Positions 42,115 through 51,074 of a stretch of DNA of 64,000 nt are shown here, piece by piece. The DNA comes from Falsirhodobacter xinxiangensis (lineage in GTDB: Bacteria; Pseudomonadota; Alphaproteobacteria; Rhodobacterales; Rhodobacteraceae), in assembly GCF_004959935.1 (NCBI RefSeq), contig NZ_SMYN01000001.1:222280-286279 (forward strand), in the 5' to 3' direction. A program made the translations under genes and the position numbers. The notes under the pieces are model-generated. The model was not told the DNA's origin. It saw only the letters and a list, made by a program, of their open reading frames with translations, and did not search any database. The stretch's first letter is position 1; every line of letters starts with the position of its first letter.

Positions 42115-43054
42115 CCGCAGCGAACTTGCCGCCGCCATCGCGCGGCACGGGCCAGTCATGCGCGTCGTCATCGCCGCCCATGACGGATCGTCCCCGCGCG
42201 AGGTGGGTGCGGCGATGCTGGTCTGGGACGGTGGCACCCTTGGCACCATCGGCGGCGGCGCGCTGGAATGGGAGGCGATCCGCGCAGCGCGCGCGGGCCG
42301 CACGGGGCTGACCCGACACGCGCTTGGCCCCGCGCTGGGCCAGTGCTGCGGCGGCGCGGTGACGCTTCTGACCGAACGCTATGACTCGGTGCCGGACGGC
42401 CCTGTGATCGCGCGCGGGCCGGGGGAAATGCCGCTGGCGGTGAAGCGGATGGTCGCCATCGCCCGCAATCAGGGCGTCCTGCCCCTGCCCGGGCTGGTGC
42501 AGGGCTGGATGGTCGAACCCGAGGCGCGGGCGGAACGCGAGCTTTGGATCTGGGGCGCGGGCCATGTGGGCCGGGCGCTGGTCGATGTCATCGCGCCCCT
42601 GCCCGGTTTTGCGATCACTTGGATCGACACGTCCGAGGATCGCTTTCCCGAACGCAGCTACACCACCCGCCTCTGGGCCGCCGACCCCGCGCGGCTGGTG
42701 CCCCATGCGCCGAAGGGGGCCGAGCACTTGATCCTGACCTATTCCCACGCGCTGGATCTGGAAATATGCCACCGCCTTCTGGGCCACGGCTTCGCCTTCG
42801 CCGGGCTGATCGGGTCGCAGACGAAATGGGCGCGGTTCCGAAGCCGCCTCGCCGTGCTGGGCCATGACCCGGACCGGATCACATGTCCCATAGGTGACAC
42901 TGCCCTTGGAAAACACCCGCAGGCCATTGCCATTGGCGTGGCAGCACAACTATTGAGCAAAAACAAAGCCGAGACGGAGATCGCGGATGACGGGGAGCGA
43001 AATTCTGACCGTGGAGGGCCTGACCAAGGCCTATCCCGGCGTGGTGGCCAATAG
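42107..43054 (+). CDS. xdhC: Xanthine dehydrogenase accessory protein XdhC
   Basis: XdhC binds molybdenum cofactor, helps its sulfuration and inserts it into XdhB. The 315-residue protein has the XdhC N-domain with VVIAAHDGSSPREVGAAMLV and GTIGGGALEWEAI, a CCGG motif in LGQCCGGAVTLL, and a Rossmann domain starting LWIWGAGHVGRALVDVI. GFAFAGLIGSQTKWARFRSRL and TALGKHPQAIAIGVAAQLL are conserved. The last 30 or so residues extend past the usual end and are encoded in the first 68 bases of the next gene, read in another frame. Confidence 0.92.
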   Translation: MFDRSELAAAIARHGPVMRVVIAAHDGSSPREVGAAMLVWDGGTLGTIGGGALEWEAIRAARAGRTGLTRHALGPALGQCCGGAVTLLTERYDSVPDGPVIARGPGEMPLAVKRMVAIARNQGVLPLPGLVQGWMVEPEARAERELWIWGAGHVGRALVDVIAPLPGFAITWIDTSEDRFPERSYTTRLWAADPARLVPHAPKGAEHLILTYSHALDLEICHRLLGHGFAFAGLIGSQTKWARFRSRLAVLGHDPDRITCPIGDTALGKHPQAIAIGVAAQLLSKNKAETEIADDGERNSDRGGPDQGLSRRGGQ

Positions 43055-44513
43055 CGACGTATCCTTCAAGATCCGTCCGGGCGAGGTTCACGCGCTGCTG
43101 GGCGAGAATGGCGCAGGCAAGTCCACGCTGGTCAAGATGATCTATGGCCTCGTGAAACCCGATGCGGGACGGATGAGCCTGCGCGGGCAGGACTATGCCC
43201 CGGCGGAACCTTCGGTCGCGCGGTCCTTGGGCGTCGCGATGGTGTTCCAGCATTTTTCCCTGTTCGACGCGCTGTCGGTGGCGGAAAACGTCGCGCTGGG
43301 CATGGAAAACCCGCCCAAGCTGCGCGAGTTGGCCGCCCGCATCCGCAAGGTGTCGCAGGATTACGGCCTGCCGCTGGACCCGGACCGCATGGTCGGCGAT
43401 CTGTCGGCGGGCGAACGGCAGCGGGTAGAGATCGTCCGCTGTCTGCTTCAGGACCCCAAGCTCCTGATCATGGACGAGCCGACATCCGTCCTGACCCCGC
43501 AGGAGGTGGACATCCTATTCCAGACCCTGCGCCAGCTTGCACGCGAGGGGACCGCGATCCTCTATATCAGTCACAAGCTGGAGGAGATCCGCAGCCTGTG
43601 CGACGAGGCGACGATCCTTCGCCGCGGCAAGGTGGTCGCCACCTGCACCCCGCGCGAGAAGACGGCGCGGGAACTGGCCGAACTGATGGTCGGCACCATG
43701 CTGACCCCGCCGGAACGGTCGGCCAAGCCCAAGGGCGAGGTCGCACTGGAGGTGGCGGGGCTGTCGGTGGCATCCCCGATCCCCTTTGGCACGACACTGA
43801 AGAACGTCACCTTCACCGTCCGCAAGGGCGAGGTTCTGGGCATCGCGGGCGTCGCGGGCAACGGGCAGGACGAACTCCTGCTCGCGCTGAACGGCGAGTT
43901 GCGGACGTCGCCCTCGGCGGTAAAGATCGCGGGTGTGCCGGTCGGTGCCGCAGGTCCGATCCAGCGGCGCAAGGCGGGCATGGTGTCCGCGCCGGAAGAA
44001 CGGCTGGGCCACGCGGCGGCGCCCGACATGAGCCTTGTCGAAAACGCGCTGCTGTCGGGGTCGGTCCGCAAGGGGCTGACGCGCAGCGGCTTTATCGACT
44101 GGGCGGGCGCGCGCCGTTTTGCCGAAGGGATCGTGCAGCAATTCGACGTGCGCACGCCGGGAACGGATGTGGCGGCACGGTCGCTTTCGGGCGGGAACCT
44201 GCAGAAATTCGTGGTGGGGCGTGAATTGTCGCAGGCCCCGACCGTCATCGTCATCAACCAGCCGACATGGGGCGTGGACGCGGCAGCCGCGGCGTCGATC
44301 CGGCAGGCGATCATCGACCGCGCAGCGGATGGGGCGGCGGTGGTCGTCATCAGCCAGGATCTGGACGAACTGCTGGAGATCGCGGACAGCTTCGCCGCGC
44401 TGAACGAAGGGCGGCTGACAGCGCCGCGCCCCACCCAAGGGCTGACGATGGACCAGATCGGCCTGATGATGGGCGGCGCACACGGAATGGAGGTCGCCCA
44501 TGCTGAGGCTTGA
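42987..44513 (+). CDS. Purine/nucleoside ABC transporter ATP-binding protein (double-ATPase type)
   Basis: This 508-residue protein has two fused ATPase domains, as in the ribose/nucleoside (RbsA, YufO) group. The first half has Walker A GENGAGKST, signature LSAGERQRVEIVRCL and Walker B LLIMDEPTSVL. The second half has a degenerate Walker A, GVAGNGQDEL, with signature LSGGNLQKFVVGREL, which is usual for this group. It lies directly after xdhABC (68-base overlap) and before two permeases and a BMP-type binding protein. Import of purine bases or nucleosides is therefore inferred. Confidence 0.9.
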   Translation: MTGSEILTVEGLTKAYPGVVANSDVSFKIRPGEVHALLGENGAGKSTLVKMIYGLVKPDAGRMSLRGQDYAPAEPSVARSLGVAMVFQHFSLFDALSVAENVALGMENPPKLRELAARIRKVSQDYGLPLDPDRMVGDLSAGERQRVEIVRCLLQDPKLLIMDEPTSVLTPQEVDILFQTLRQLAREGTAILYISHKLEEIRSLCDEATILRRGKVVATCTPREKTARELAELMVGTMLTPPERSAKPKGEVALEVAGLSVASPIPFGTTLKNVTFTVRKGEVLGIAGVAGNGQDELLLALNGELRTSPSAVKIAGVPVGAAGPIQRRKAGMVSAPEERLGHAAAPDMSLVENALLSGSVRKGLTRSGFIDWAGARRFAEGIVQQFDVRTPGTDVAARSLSGGNLQKFVVGRELSQAPTVIVINQPTWGVDAAAAASIRQAIIDRAADGAAVVVISQDLDELLEIADSFAALNEGRLTAPRPTQGLTMDQIGLMMGGAHGMEVAHAEA

Positions 44514-45579
44514 GAAACGCGCATCGCCCTCGCGCGCATGGGGCATGGCGACGCCGGTTCTGGCGGTCGTGCTGACCATGATCGCGGGCGGCATCATGTT
44601 CGCCATCCTTGGCAAGAACCCGGTCGAAGCGATCCGCACGATCTTCTGGGACCCGCTGTTCAACCCGCAATTCGCCTCCTACAGCCGTCCGCAGCTTCTG
44701 GTGAAGGCGGGGCCGCTGATTCTGATCGCGGTCGGCCTGTCGCTGGGTTTTCGCGCGGGTATCTGGAACATCGGGGCCGAGGGGCAATACATCATCGGCG
44801 CCATCACCGGCGCGGCGGTGGGGCTGGCCTTCTATCCGATGGGGGGATGGTTCATCTTTCCGCTGATGGTTATTGCGGGCGCTTTTGGCGGTTTCCTATG
44901 GGCGATGATCCCGGCGGTGCTGCGGACGGTGTTCCGCACCAATGAGATTCTGGTCAGCCTTCTGCTGGTCTATGTCGCGCAATCGCTGCTGTCGTCCATG
45001 GCGTTGGGCGCCTTGCGCAACCCGCAAGGCGGCGGCTTTCCCGGATCGCGCAACCTGTCGCAATATCCCGCCGCCGCGAACCCCGAATTGATCGCCGGAA
45101 CCGGGATGCATTGGGGCGTGGTGGCAAGCTTCATCGCGGTCACCTTCGCCTATATCCTGCTGCAACGGCACATGCTGGGCTTTTCGATCCGGCTGGCGGG
45201 GCAAGCGCCGCGGGCAGCGCGGTTCGCGGGCGTGTCGCCCACGCGGCTGGTGATCCTGTGCCTTGGCATCTCCGGGGCGCTGGCTGGCCTTGCCGGGCTG
45301 TTCGAGGTGACGGGTCCGGCGGGTCAGATAAGCATCGACTTCGCCAGCGGTTACGGTTTCACGGCGATCATCGTCGCGTTCCTTGGGCGGCTGAACCCGG
45401 TGGGCATCCTGCTGGCGGGGCTGCTGATGGCGCTGACCTATATCGGCGGGGAACTGGCGCAGTTCATGCTGGGCCTGCCCGCCGCCGCCATTCAGGCGTT
45501 TCAGGGGATGCTGCTGTTCTTCCTGCTGGCCGTCGATCTTCTGTCGAATTACCGCATCCGCATCGGGAGGGCGCAGTGA
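44500..45579 (+). CDS. Purine/nucleoside ABC transporter permease 1
   Basis: This 359-residue membrane protein of the BPD_transp_2 family (YufP/NupB-like) has about nine to ten segments. GLSLGFRAGIWNIGAEGQYI is the conserved coupling region, and GFTAIIVAFLGRLNPVGILLAG is the typical late motif. It forms a heteromeric channel with the next permease. The gene overlaps the ATPase gene by 14 bases and the next permease by one base. Confidence 0.9.
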   Translation: MLRLEKRASPSRAWGMATPVLAVVLTMIAGGIMFAILGKNPVEAIRTIFWDPLFNPQFASYSRPQLLVKAGPLILIAVGLSLGFRAGIWNIGAEGQYIIGAITGAAVGLAFYPMGGWFIFPLMVIAGAFGGFLWAMIPAVLRTVFRTNEILVSLLLVYVAQSLLSSMALGALRNPQGGGFPGSRNLSQYPAAANPELIAGTGMHWGVVASFIAVTFAYILLQRHMLGFSIRLAGQAPRAARFAGVSPTRLVILCLGISGALAGLAGLFEVTGPAGQISIDFASGYGFTAIIVAFLGRLNPVGILLAGLLMALTYIGGELAQFMLGLPAAAIQAFQGMLLFFLLAVDLLSNYRIRIGRAQ

Positions 45580-46511
45580 TGGATCTTGGTGGTATCAACC
45601 CGGCGGTCCTGATCGCATCGCTGATGGTCGCGTCGGTTCCGATCATGCTGGCCGCGCTGGGCGAGCTGGTGGTGGAAAAGGCCGGCGTTCTGAACCTCGG
45701 GGTCGAGGGGATGATGATCATCGGCGCGGTCATGGGCTTTGCCGTGGCCGTGAACACGGGCAGCCCCCTTGCCGGGTTCCTTGGCGGTGCGGCGGGGGGC
45801 GCGATCCTCAGCCTGATCTTTGCGCTGCTGACGCAATATCTGCTGGCCAATCAGGTGGCGACGGGCCTTGCGCTGACGCTGTTCGGGCTGGGGCTGTCCA
45901 GCCTGATCGGTCAGGGCTATGTCGGCATCCGCCCGCCGCTGACGGGGGCGGTTCCGCTGGGGCCGCTGGCCGATATTCCCGTGGTGGGGCGCATCCTGTT
46001 CCGGCATGACTGGATGGTCTATGGCTCGCTGGTCATGGTCGCGGCCACATGGGCGGTGCTGAAATTCACCCGCATCGGCCTTATCCTGCGCGCGGTGGGG
46101 GAAAACCACGAGGCCGCCCATGCGCTTGGTTACAAGGTGCGGCGCATCCGGGTGCTGGCGATCTGCTTCGGCGGCGCGATGGCGGGTCTGGGCGGTGCCT
46201 ACATCAGCCTGATCCGCGTGCCGCAATGGACGGACGGCATCACCTCAGGCGCGGGCTGGATCGCACTGGCCATCGTGGTGTTCGCCAGCTGGAAGCCGTG
46301 GCGCGTGTTGCTCGGCGCCTATCTTTTCGGCGGCATCACAGTGCTGCAACTGAACCTTCAGGCGGCGGGCGCGCGAATCCCGGTCGAGTATTTGTCGATG
46401 TCGCCCTACCTGATAACGATACTGGTATTGGTCATCATGTCCTCGGGACGCGGGCGGATCGCTGCGGCCGCACCTGCATCCTTGGGCAAGAATTTTCACG
46501 CCTCGCGCTGA
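45579..46511 (+). CDS. Purine/nucleoside ABC transporter permease 2
   Basis: This 310-residue BPD_transp_2 family permease (YufQ/NupC-like) has eight to ten membrane segments. LGELVVEKAGVLNLGVEGMM is the signature seen in this subunit, and RAVGENHEAAHALGYKVRRI lies in the ATPase-facing loop. The ATG at 45579 shares a base with the upstream TGA and follows GGGAGGG. It forms the channel with the preceding protein and probably imports purine bases or nucleosides. Confidence 0.9.
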   Translation: MDLGGINPAVLIASLMVASVPIMLAALGELVVEKAGVLNLGVEGMMIIGAVMGFAVAVNTGSPLAGFLGGAAGGAILSLIFALLTQYLLANQVATGLALTLFGLGLSSLIGQGYVGIRPPLTGAVPLGPLADIPVVGRILFRHDWMVYGSLVMVAATWAVLKFTRIGLILRAVGENHEAAHALGYKVRRIRVLAICFGGAMAGLGGAYISLIRVPQWTDGITSGAGWIALAIVVFASWKPWRVLLGAYLFGGITVLQLNLQAAGARIPVEYLSMSPYLITILVLVIMSSGRGRIAAAAPASLGKNFHASR

Positions 46512-46533
46512 GGCTTTCCTTGGGGAGTTACAC

Positions 46534-47610
46534 ATGAAGAAACTGCTTCTTGCCACCGCGGCCACCTTGGCCATCGCGGGTGGCGCTTCGGCGCAGGGGA
46601 TGGACAAGGTCAAGGCCTGCTTCGTCTATGTCGGCCCGATCGGCGACGGCGGCTGGACCTTTCAGCACGATCAGGGCCGTCTGGCCGTGATCGAGGAATT
46701 CGGCGACCGCGTCGATGCATCGACCTATCAGGAATCGGTGCCCGAGGGTGCGGATGCCGAACGCGTGCTGACCCAGATGGCGCTGTCGGGCTGCAACATC
46801 ATCTTCACCACCTCGTTCGGGTATATGGACCAGACGAACAACGTCGCGGCCAAGTTCCCGAACGTGAAGTTCGAACACGCCACCGGCTACAAGCGCGACC
46901 ATGCGAACGTGTCCACCTATGACGCGCGTTTCTATGAAGGCCGCGCGGTCATGGGCACCATCGCGGGCCACATGACCGAATCCAACAAGATCGGCTATAT
47001 CGGCTCCTTCCCGATCCCCGAGGTGATCCAGGGCATCAACTCCAGCTTCATCGCCGCGCGCAAGGTGAACCCGGACGTCACCATGTCGGTCGTCTGGGCG
47101 TATACCTGGTTCGACCCGGCGAAAGAGGCGGATGCAGCCAAGGCGCTGATCGAACAGGGCGTGGACGTCATCCTTCAGCACACCGATTCTACCGCCCCGC
47201 TGGCCGAGGCTGCCAAGACCGAAGGCGTGATCGGCTTCGGGCAGGCCTCTGACATGACCGAGTTCAAACCGAGCCCGCGCGTGTCGTCGATCATCGACAA
47301 CTGGGCACCCTATTACATCGAACGGATCGGCGCACTGCTGGACGGCACCTATGAGCAGAAGGCCACCTGGGCCGGGATTGCCGAAGGCGAGGTCGAGATC
47401 GGCGAGATCACCGACGCCGTCCCGGCCGAGGTCAAAGCCGCTGCCGAAGCGGTGCGCGACGCCATCGTGGGCGGTCAACACCCCTTCACCGGCCCGCTGA
47501 ACAAGCAGGACGGCTCGGCCTGGCTGGCCGAGGGCGAGACGCCCGAAGATGGCGATCTGGCCGGCATGAACTTCTATGTCGAAGGCATCACGGGCAGCAT
47601 CCCGCAATGA
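46534..47610 (+). CDS. BMP family (PF02608) purine/nucleoside substrate-binding protein
   Basis: This is a 358-residue periplasmic binding protein with a signal peptide, MKKLLLATAATLAIAGGASA, and no lipobox. KACFVYVGPIGDGGWTFQHD and TTSFGYMDQTNNVAAKFPNVKF are typical of the BMP/Med group, whose best-studied member is the nucleoside-binding PnrA. It is the last gene of the xdhABC-ABC importer cluster, 22 bases after the second permease, and a stem-loop follows. The ligand is likely a purine base, nucleoside or related oxypurine, inferred from family and context. Confidence 0.91.
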   Translation: MKKLLLATAATLAIAGGASAQGMDKVKACFVYVGPIGDGGWTFQHDQGRLAVIEEFGDRVDASTYQESVPEGADAERVLTQMALSGCNIIFTTSFGYMDQTNNVAAKFPNVKFEHATGYKRDHANVSTYDARFYEGRAVMGTIAGHMTESNKIGYIGSFPIPEVIQGINSSFIAARKVNPDVTMSVVWAYTWFDPAKEADAAKALIEQGVDVILQHTDSTAPLAEAAKTEGVIGFGQASDMTEFKPSPRVSSIIDNWAPYYIERIGALLDGTYEQKATWAGIAEGEVEIGEITDAVPAEVKAAAEAVRDAIVGGQHPFTGPLNKQDGSAWLAEGETPEDGDLAGMNFYVEGITGSIPQ

Positions 47611-47615
47611 TCCCC

Positions 47616-47647
47616 GGCCCCGGCGCGTCCAATCGGCGCGCCGGGCC
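47616..47647 (+). terminator. GC-rich stem-loop after the purine importer operon
   Basis: GGCCCCGGCGCG (47616-47627) pairs with CGCGCCGGGCC (47637-47647), 11 bp with one bulged C and a 9-base loop, five bases after the binding-protein stop. There is no T-run, so it is a weak or U-less terminator. A second hairpin with AAAGGCG/CGCCTTT arms lies at 47682-47704 just before the lysozyme ribosome-binding site. Confidence 0.5.
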
Positions 47648-47714
47648 ACAAACCGGGTGACTGGGAATCCGTTTCACGCGAAAAGGCGGATGTGATTCGC
47701 CTTTCAGGATTTCC

Positions 47715-48494
47715 ATGACGCCCCTTCGATTGCTTGCCCTTTGCGGGCTTGTGCTGCTTGCCGCCTGTGGCGCGCGCGGCCCCCAGCCGGTCCCCGGCAT
47801 TCCCCAGCCCTTCGGCGATGCCGCCCCGTGGAACTGGCGCGGACGGCATGTGCCCGCCGCCTATGCCGTGCATGGCATCGACGTGGCGCGGTATCAGTCC
47901 AGCGTGGATTGGTTCGCGGCCAGCGGGTCGGGCGTGCGTTTCGCCTTCGTCAAGGCGACCGAGGGTGGCGACTACCGCGACCCGATGTTTGCCACCCATC
48001 TGGCGGGCGCGCGCGCGGCGATTGTTCCGGTCAGCGCCTATCACTACTATTACTTCTGCCGGACGCCGGACGAACAGGCGGCTTGGTTCATCGCCAACTA
48101 TCCGCGTCACCGGGGCGATCTGCCGCCGGTGCTGGACATGGAATGGACGCCGACCTCGCGCACCTGCACGCTGCGCCCGCCGCCCGAAGTGGTGCGGATG
48201 CAGGCCGCCCGCTTCTCGTCCCTGCTGGAGGCGCATTACGGCCAGCGCCCGATCATCTATTCCACCGTCGATTTCTTCCGCGAAAACGAGATGTGGCGCG
48301 TGGGCGGGCATGACTTCTGGCTGCGGTCCGTCGCGGGCCACCCGCGCGAGGTGCATCCGGGCCATGATTGGCAGTTCTGGCAATATACCGGCACCGGCCT
48401 GATCCCCGGGATCGGGGGTCAGGTGGATATCAACGCCTTCCGCGGAAACGAGCAGGAGTGGCAGACCTGGCTGCAACTCCGCCGTGTCAGGTAA
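47715..48494 (+). CDS. GH25 family lysozyme, lipoprotein
   Basis: This 259-residue protein has a lipoprotein signal peptide, with the lipobox LAAC placing the lipidated Cys at residue 18. The GH25 (Chalaropsis-type muramidase) fold is clear: HGIDVARYQSSVDW (Asp56), FVKATEGGDYRDP, and the catalytic DMEW (Asp141, Glu143). QFWQYTGTGLIPGIGGQVDIN is the usual C-terminal strand. It should cleave the MurNAc-GlcNAc bond of peptidoglycan while anchored to a membrane. It is convergent with the flavoprotein gene, 12 bases apart. Confidence 0.92.
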   Translation: MTPLRLLALCGLVLLAACGARGPQPVPGIPQPFGDAAPWNWRGRHVPAAYAVHGIDVARYQSSVDWFAASGSGVRFAFVKATEGGDYRDPMFATHLAGARAAIVPVSAYHYYYFCRTPDEQAAWFIANYPRHRGDLPPVLDMEWTPTSRTCTLRPPPEVVRMQAARFSSLLEAHYGQRPIIYSTVDFFRENEMWRVGGHDFWLRSVAGHPREVHPGHDWQFWQYTGTGLIPGIGGQVDINAFRGNEQEWQTWLQLRRVR

Positions 48495-48506
48495 GAGGGG
48501 CGTGCG

Positions 48507-50981
48507 CTAACCGTCGATGCGGATGCGGGCGTTCTGGGGATCGAAGGGCGAATCCTCGGTGACGACCGCATCATACAGTTCGCGGAACATCCGCACCTTC
48601 AGCTTCGTCCCGACTTCCGCAAGGTCGGGACGGACGTAACCCATCCCGATCTGCTTGCCGAAGGCCACCGAATACCCGCCCGAGGTCAGACGCCCGACCT
48701 TCACGCCATCCAGCACCAGCGCCTCTTTTCCCCACGGATCGGCATCCGCCGGCCCGTCGATCAGCAGCGTCACGCATTTGCTGCGGATGCCGGTATCCAG
48801 CATCGCCTGCTTACCCTCGAACTCCTTGGACAGATCGACGAAACGGTCGAGGCCCCCTTCCAGCGGCGTGGCATCGCGCCCCAGATCGGACCCAAAAGCG
48901 CGATAGGATTTTTCCTGCCGCAGCCAGTTCTGCGCCCGCGCGCCGACAAGCTTCAACCCGTGATGCGCACCTGCGACCATCAACTTGTCCCAGAGGTAAC
49001 GCCCGAACTCGATCGGATAGTGCAGCTCGTAGCCCAGCTCGCCGGTATAGGCGACGCGGATGGCGTTGACGGGGCACATGCCCAGTTCGATCCGTTTGGC
49101 CGAAAGCCACGGGAAGCGTTTGTTCGACAGCGCCGTCGCCGGGTCGGCATCCTTGATCAACTCGCGCAGGATGTCGCGCGACTTCGGTCCGGCCAGGGCA
49201 TAGACGCCCCACTGGGTCGTCACGTCATGGATCTCGACCTCGTGCCCTTCGGCCGATTTGCGCAGGTAATCGGCGTCATAGGCCGTCCATGCCCCGGCCG
49301 AGATGATGTAGTATTCGTCCTCGGCCAAACGCACGATGGTGTATTCCGTCCGCACCGTCCCCTGCGGCGTCAGCGCATAGGTCAGGTTGATGCGCCCCAC
49401 CTTCGGCAGCTTGTTGCAGGTGAAGTGATCAAGGAACGCCGTCGCCCCCTTGCCCCGCACCAGATGCTTGGTGAAGGCCGAAGCGTCGATCAGCCCCGCC
49501 GTCTCGCGCAGCGCCCGCGCCTCGGATTCCGCATATTTCCACCACGCGCCGCGGCGGAAGGACCGCGAGTCATGGTCGTTGAACCCTTCGGGGGCATAGT
49601 AGTTCGGACGCTCCCACCCGTTCACCTGCCCCATCTGCGCGCCAAGCGCGATCTGGCGGTCATAGGCGGGTGCGGTGCGCAGCGGGCGGCAAGCCTCGCG
49701 TTCCTCGTCCGGGTGGTGAAGGATGAAGACGTGGTCGTAGCATTCCTCGTTCTTGCGCGCCGCATATTCGGTCGTCATCCAAGAGCCGTAGCGTTTGGGG
49801 TCGAGGCTGGCCATGTCGATCTCGGCCTCCCCCTCCACCATCATCTGCGCGAGGTAGTAGCCCGTGCCGCCCGCCGCCGTGATGCCGAACGAGAACCCTT
49901 CGCACAGCCACATGTTGCGCAGCCCCGGCGCGGGGCCGACCAGCGGGTTGCCGTCGGGGGTATAGCAGATCGGGCCGTTGAAATCGTCCTTCAGCCCCAC
50001 CGTTTCCGACGACGGAATCCGGTGCAGCATCGAGGTGTATTCCTCCTCGATCCGCTCCAGATCCAGCGGGAACAGATCGGCGCGGAAGCTGTCCGGCACC
50101 TCGAATTCGAACCGCGCGGGCGCGCCCTTCTCATAGGGGCCGAGAATCCAGCCGCCGCGTTCCTCGCGCACATACCATTTGGCGTCGGCGTCGCGCAGGA
50201 CGGGGTGTTCGGGATTGCCGGCGGCTCTCCAGTCCAGCAGCGCCTTGTCCGGCTCGGTCACGATGAACTGGTGTTCCACCGGAATCGCGGGGATCTTGAT
50301 GCCCAGCAGACGCGCCGTGCGCTGGGCGTGGTTGCCGGTGCAGGTCACGACATGTTCGGCCCGGATCTCGAACTTTTCGTCCGAGGGGACCAGATAGCCG
50401 CCCTTTTCCACCATCCGCGAACAGGACACGATCCATTCGCTGCCCGTCCACTTATAGCCGTCCACCTGCACCTTGCGCTCGATATGCACGCCCCGTTGCC
50501 GCGCGCCCTTGGCCATGGCCTGCGTCACGTCGGCGGGGTTGATGTAACCGTCCTGCGGGTGGAACAGCGCACCCTTCAGATCGTCGGTGCGCAGAAGCGG
50601 CCAGCGCTCCTTGATCTGCGCAGGCGTCAGGAATTCGTGATACACATCCGCCGTTTCCGCCACCGAGGAATACAGCATGTATTCGTCCATCCGCGCGTCG
50701 GTCTGCGCCATCCGCAGGTTGCCCACCACCGCGAAACCGGCGTTCAGGCCCGTCTCCGACTCCAGCGATTTATAGAAATCGACCGAGTATTTGTGGATGT
50801 GGGTCGTCGCATAGCTCATGTTGAACAGCGGCAGCAGACCGGCGGCATGCCATGTCGATCCGCTGGTCAGCTCGTCGCGTTCGACCAGCATCGTGTCCCA
50901 GCCCGCTTTGGCAAGGTGATAGGCGACGCCCGCTCCGACGGCACCGCCGCCGACGACAAGGGCTTTGACATGGGTTTTCAT
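48507..50981 (-). CDS. Dimethylglycine/sarcosine dehydrogenase-type FAD protein with GcvT domain
   Basis: This 824-residue protein fuses a DAO-type FAD oxidoreductase to a GcvT-like folate-binding aminomethyltransferase domain. The dinucleotide fold starts VKALVVGGGAVGAGVAYHL. GSTWHAAGL puts His45 where dimethylglycine dehydrogenase attaches FAD covalently. From about residue 430 the FAO_M and GcvT domains follow, including DASAFTKHLVRGKGA and YTGELGYELHYP. It should demethylate a methylated glycine and pass the methyl group to tetrahydrofolate. Substrate choice (dimethylglycine, sarcosine or a related amine) is not decided by the sequence. Confidence 0.88.
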   Translation of the reverse strand: MKTHVKALVVGGGAVGAGVAYHLAKAGWDTMLVERDELTSGSTWHAAGLLPLFNMSYATTHIHKYSVDFYKSLESETGLNAGFAVVGNLRMAQTDARMDEYMLYSSVAETADVYHEFLTPAQIKERWPLLRTDDLKGALFHPQDGYINPADVTQAMAKGARQRGVHIERKVQVDGYKWTGSEWIVSCSRMVEKGGYLVPSDEKFEIRAEHVVTCTGNHAQRTARLLGIKIPAIPVEHQFIVTEPDKALLDWRAAGNPEHPVLRDADAKWYVREERGGWILGPYEKGAPARFEFEVPDSFRADLFPLDLERIEEEYTSMLHRIPSSETVGLKDDFNGPICYTPDGNPLVGPAPGLRNMWLCEGFSFGITAAGGTGYYLAQMMVEGEAEIDMASLDPKRYGSWMTTEYAARKNEECYDHVFILHHPDEEREACRPLRTAPAYDRQIALGAQMGQVNGWERPNYYAPEGFNDHDSRSFRRGAWWKYAESEARALRETAGLIDASAFTKHLVRGKGATAFLDHFTCNKLPKVGRINLTYALTPQGTVRTEYTIVRLAEDEYYIISAGAWTAYDADYLRKSAEGHEVEIHDVTTQWGVYALAGPKSRDILRELIKDADPATALSNKRFPWLSAKRIELGMCPVNAIRVAYTGELGYELHYPIEFGRYLWDKLMVAGAHHGLKLVGARAQNWLRQEKSYRAFGSDLGRDATPLEGGLDRFVDLSKEFEGKQAMLDTGIRSKCVTLLIDGPADADPWGKEALVLDGVKVGRLTSGGYSVAFGKQIGMGYVRPDLAEVGTKLKVRMFRELYDAVVTEDSPFDPQNARIRIDG

Positions 50982-51031
50982 CGGGGACTCCGGGCTATTG
51001 GCTTCCCCATTCTTGCCCGATCCTGCGCGCG

Positions 51032-51052
51032 GTCGGGGCCGGTCGCCCCGAC
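51032..51052. repeat. Stem-loop downstream of znuB
   Basis: GTCGGGG (51032-51038) pairs with CCCCGAC (51046-51052) around a 7-base loop. It lies 23 bases after the znuB stop on the minus strand, between znuB and the codirectional flavoprotein gene. No T-run is present. It may end the zur-znuCB transcript. Confidence 0.4.
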
Positions 51053-51074
51053 ATGAAACGCACGAAAAGCGACA

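Noticed and set aside
39712-42303. Minus-strand open frame of about 860 codons antisense to xdhB
   Set aside because: Composition is that of an antisense shadow, and xdhB on the plus strand is fully supported by motifs.
43800-43900. Degenerate Walker A in the second half of the purine ABC ATPase as a sign of decay
   Set aside because: GVAGNGQDEL-type second P-loops are normal in the sugar/nucleoside double-ATPase family.
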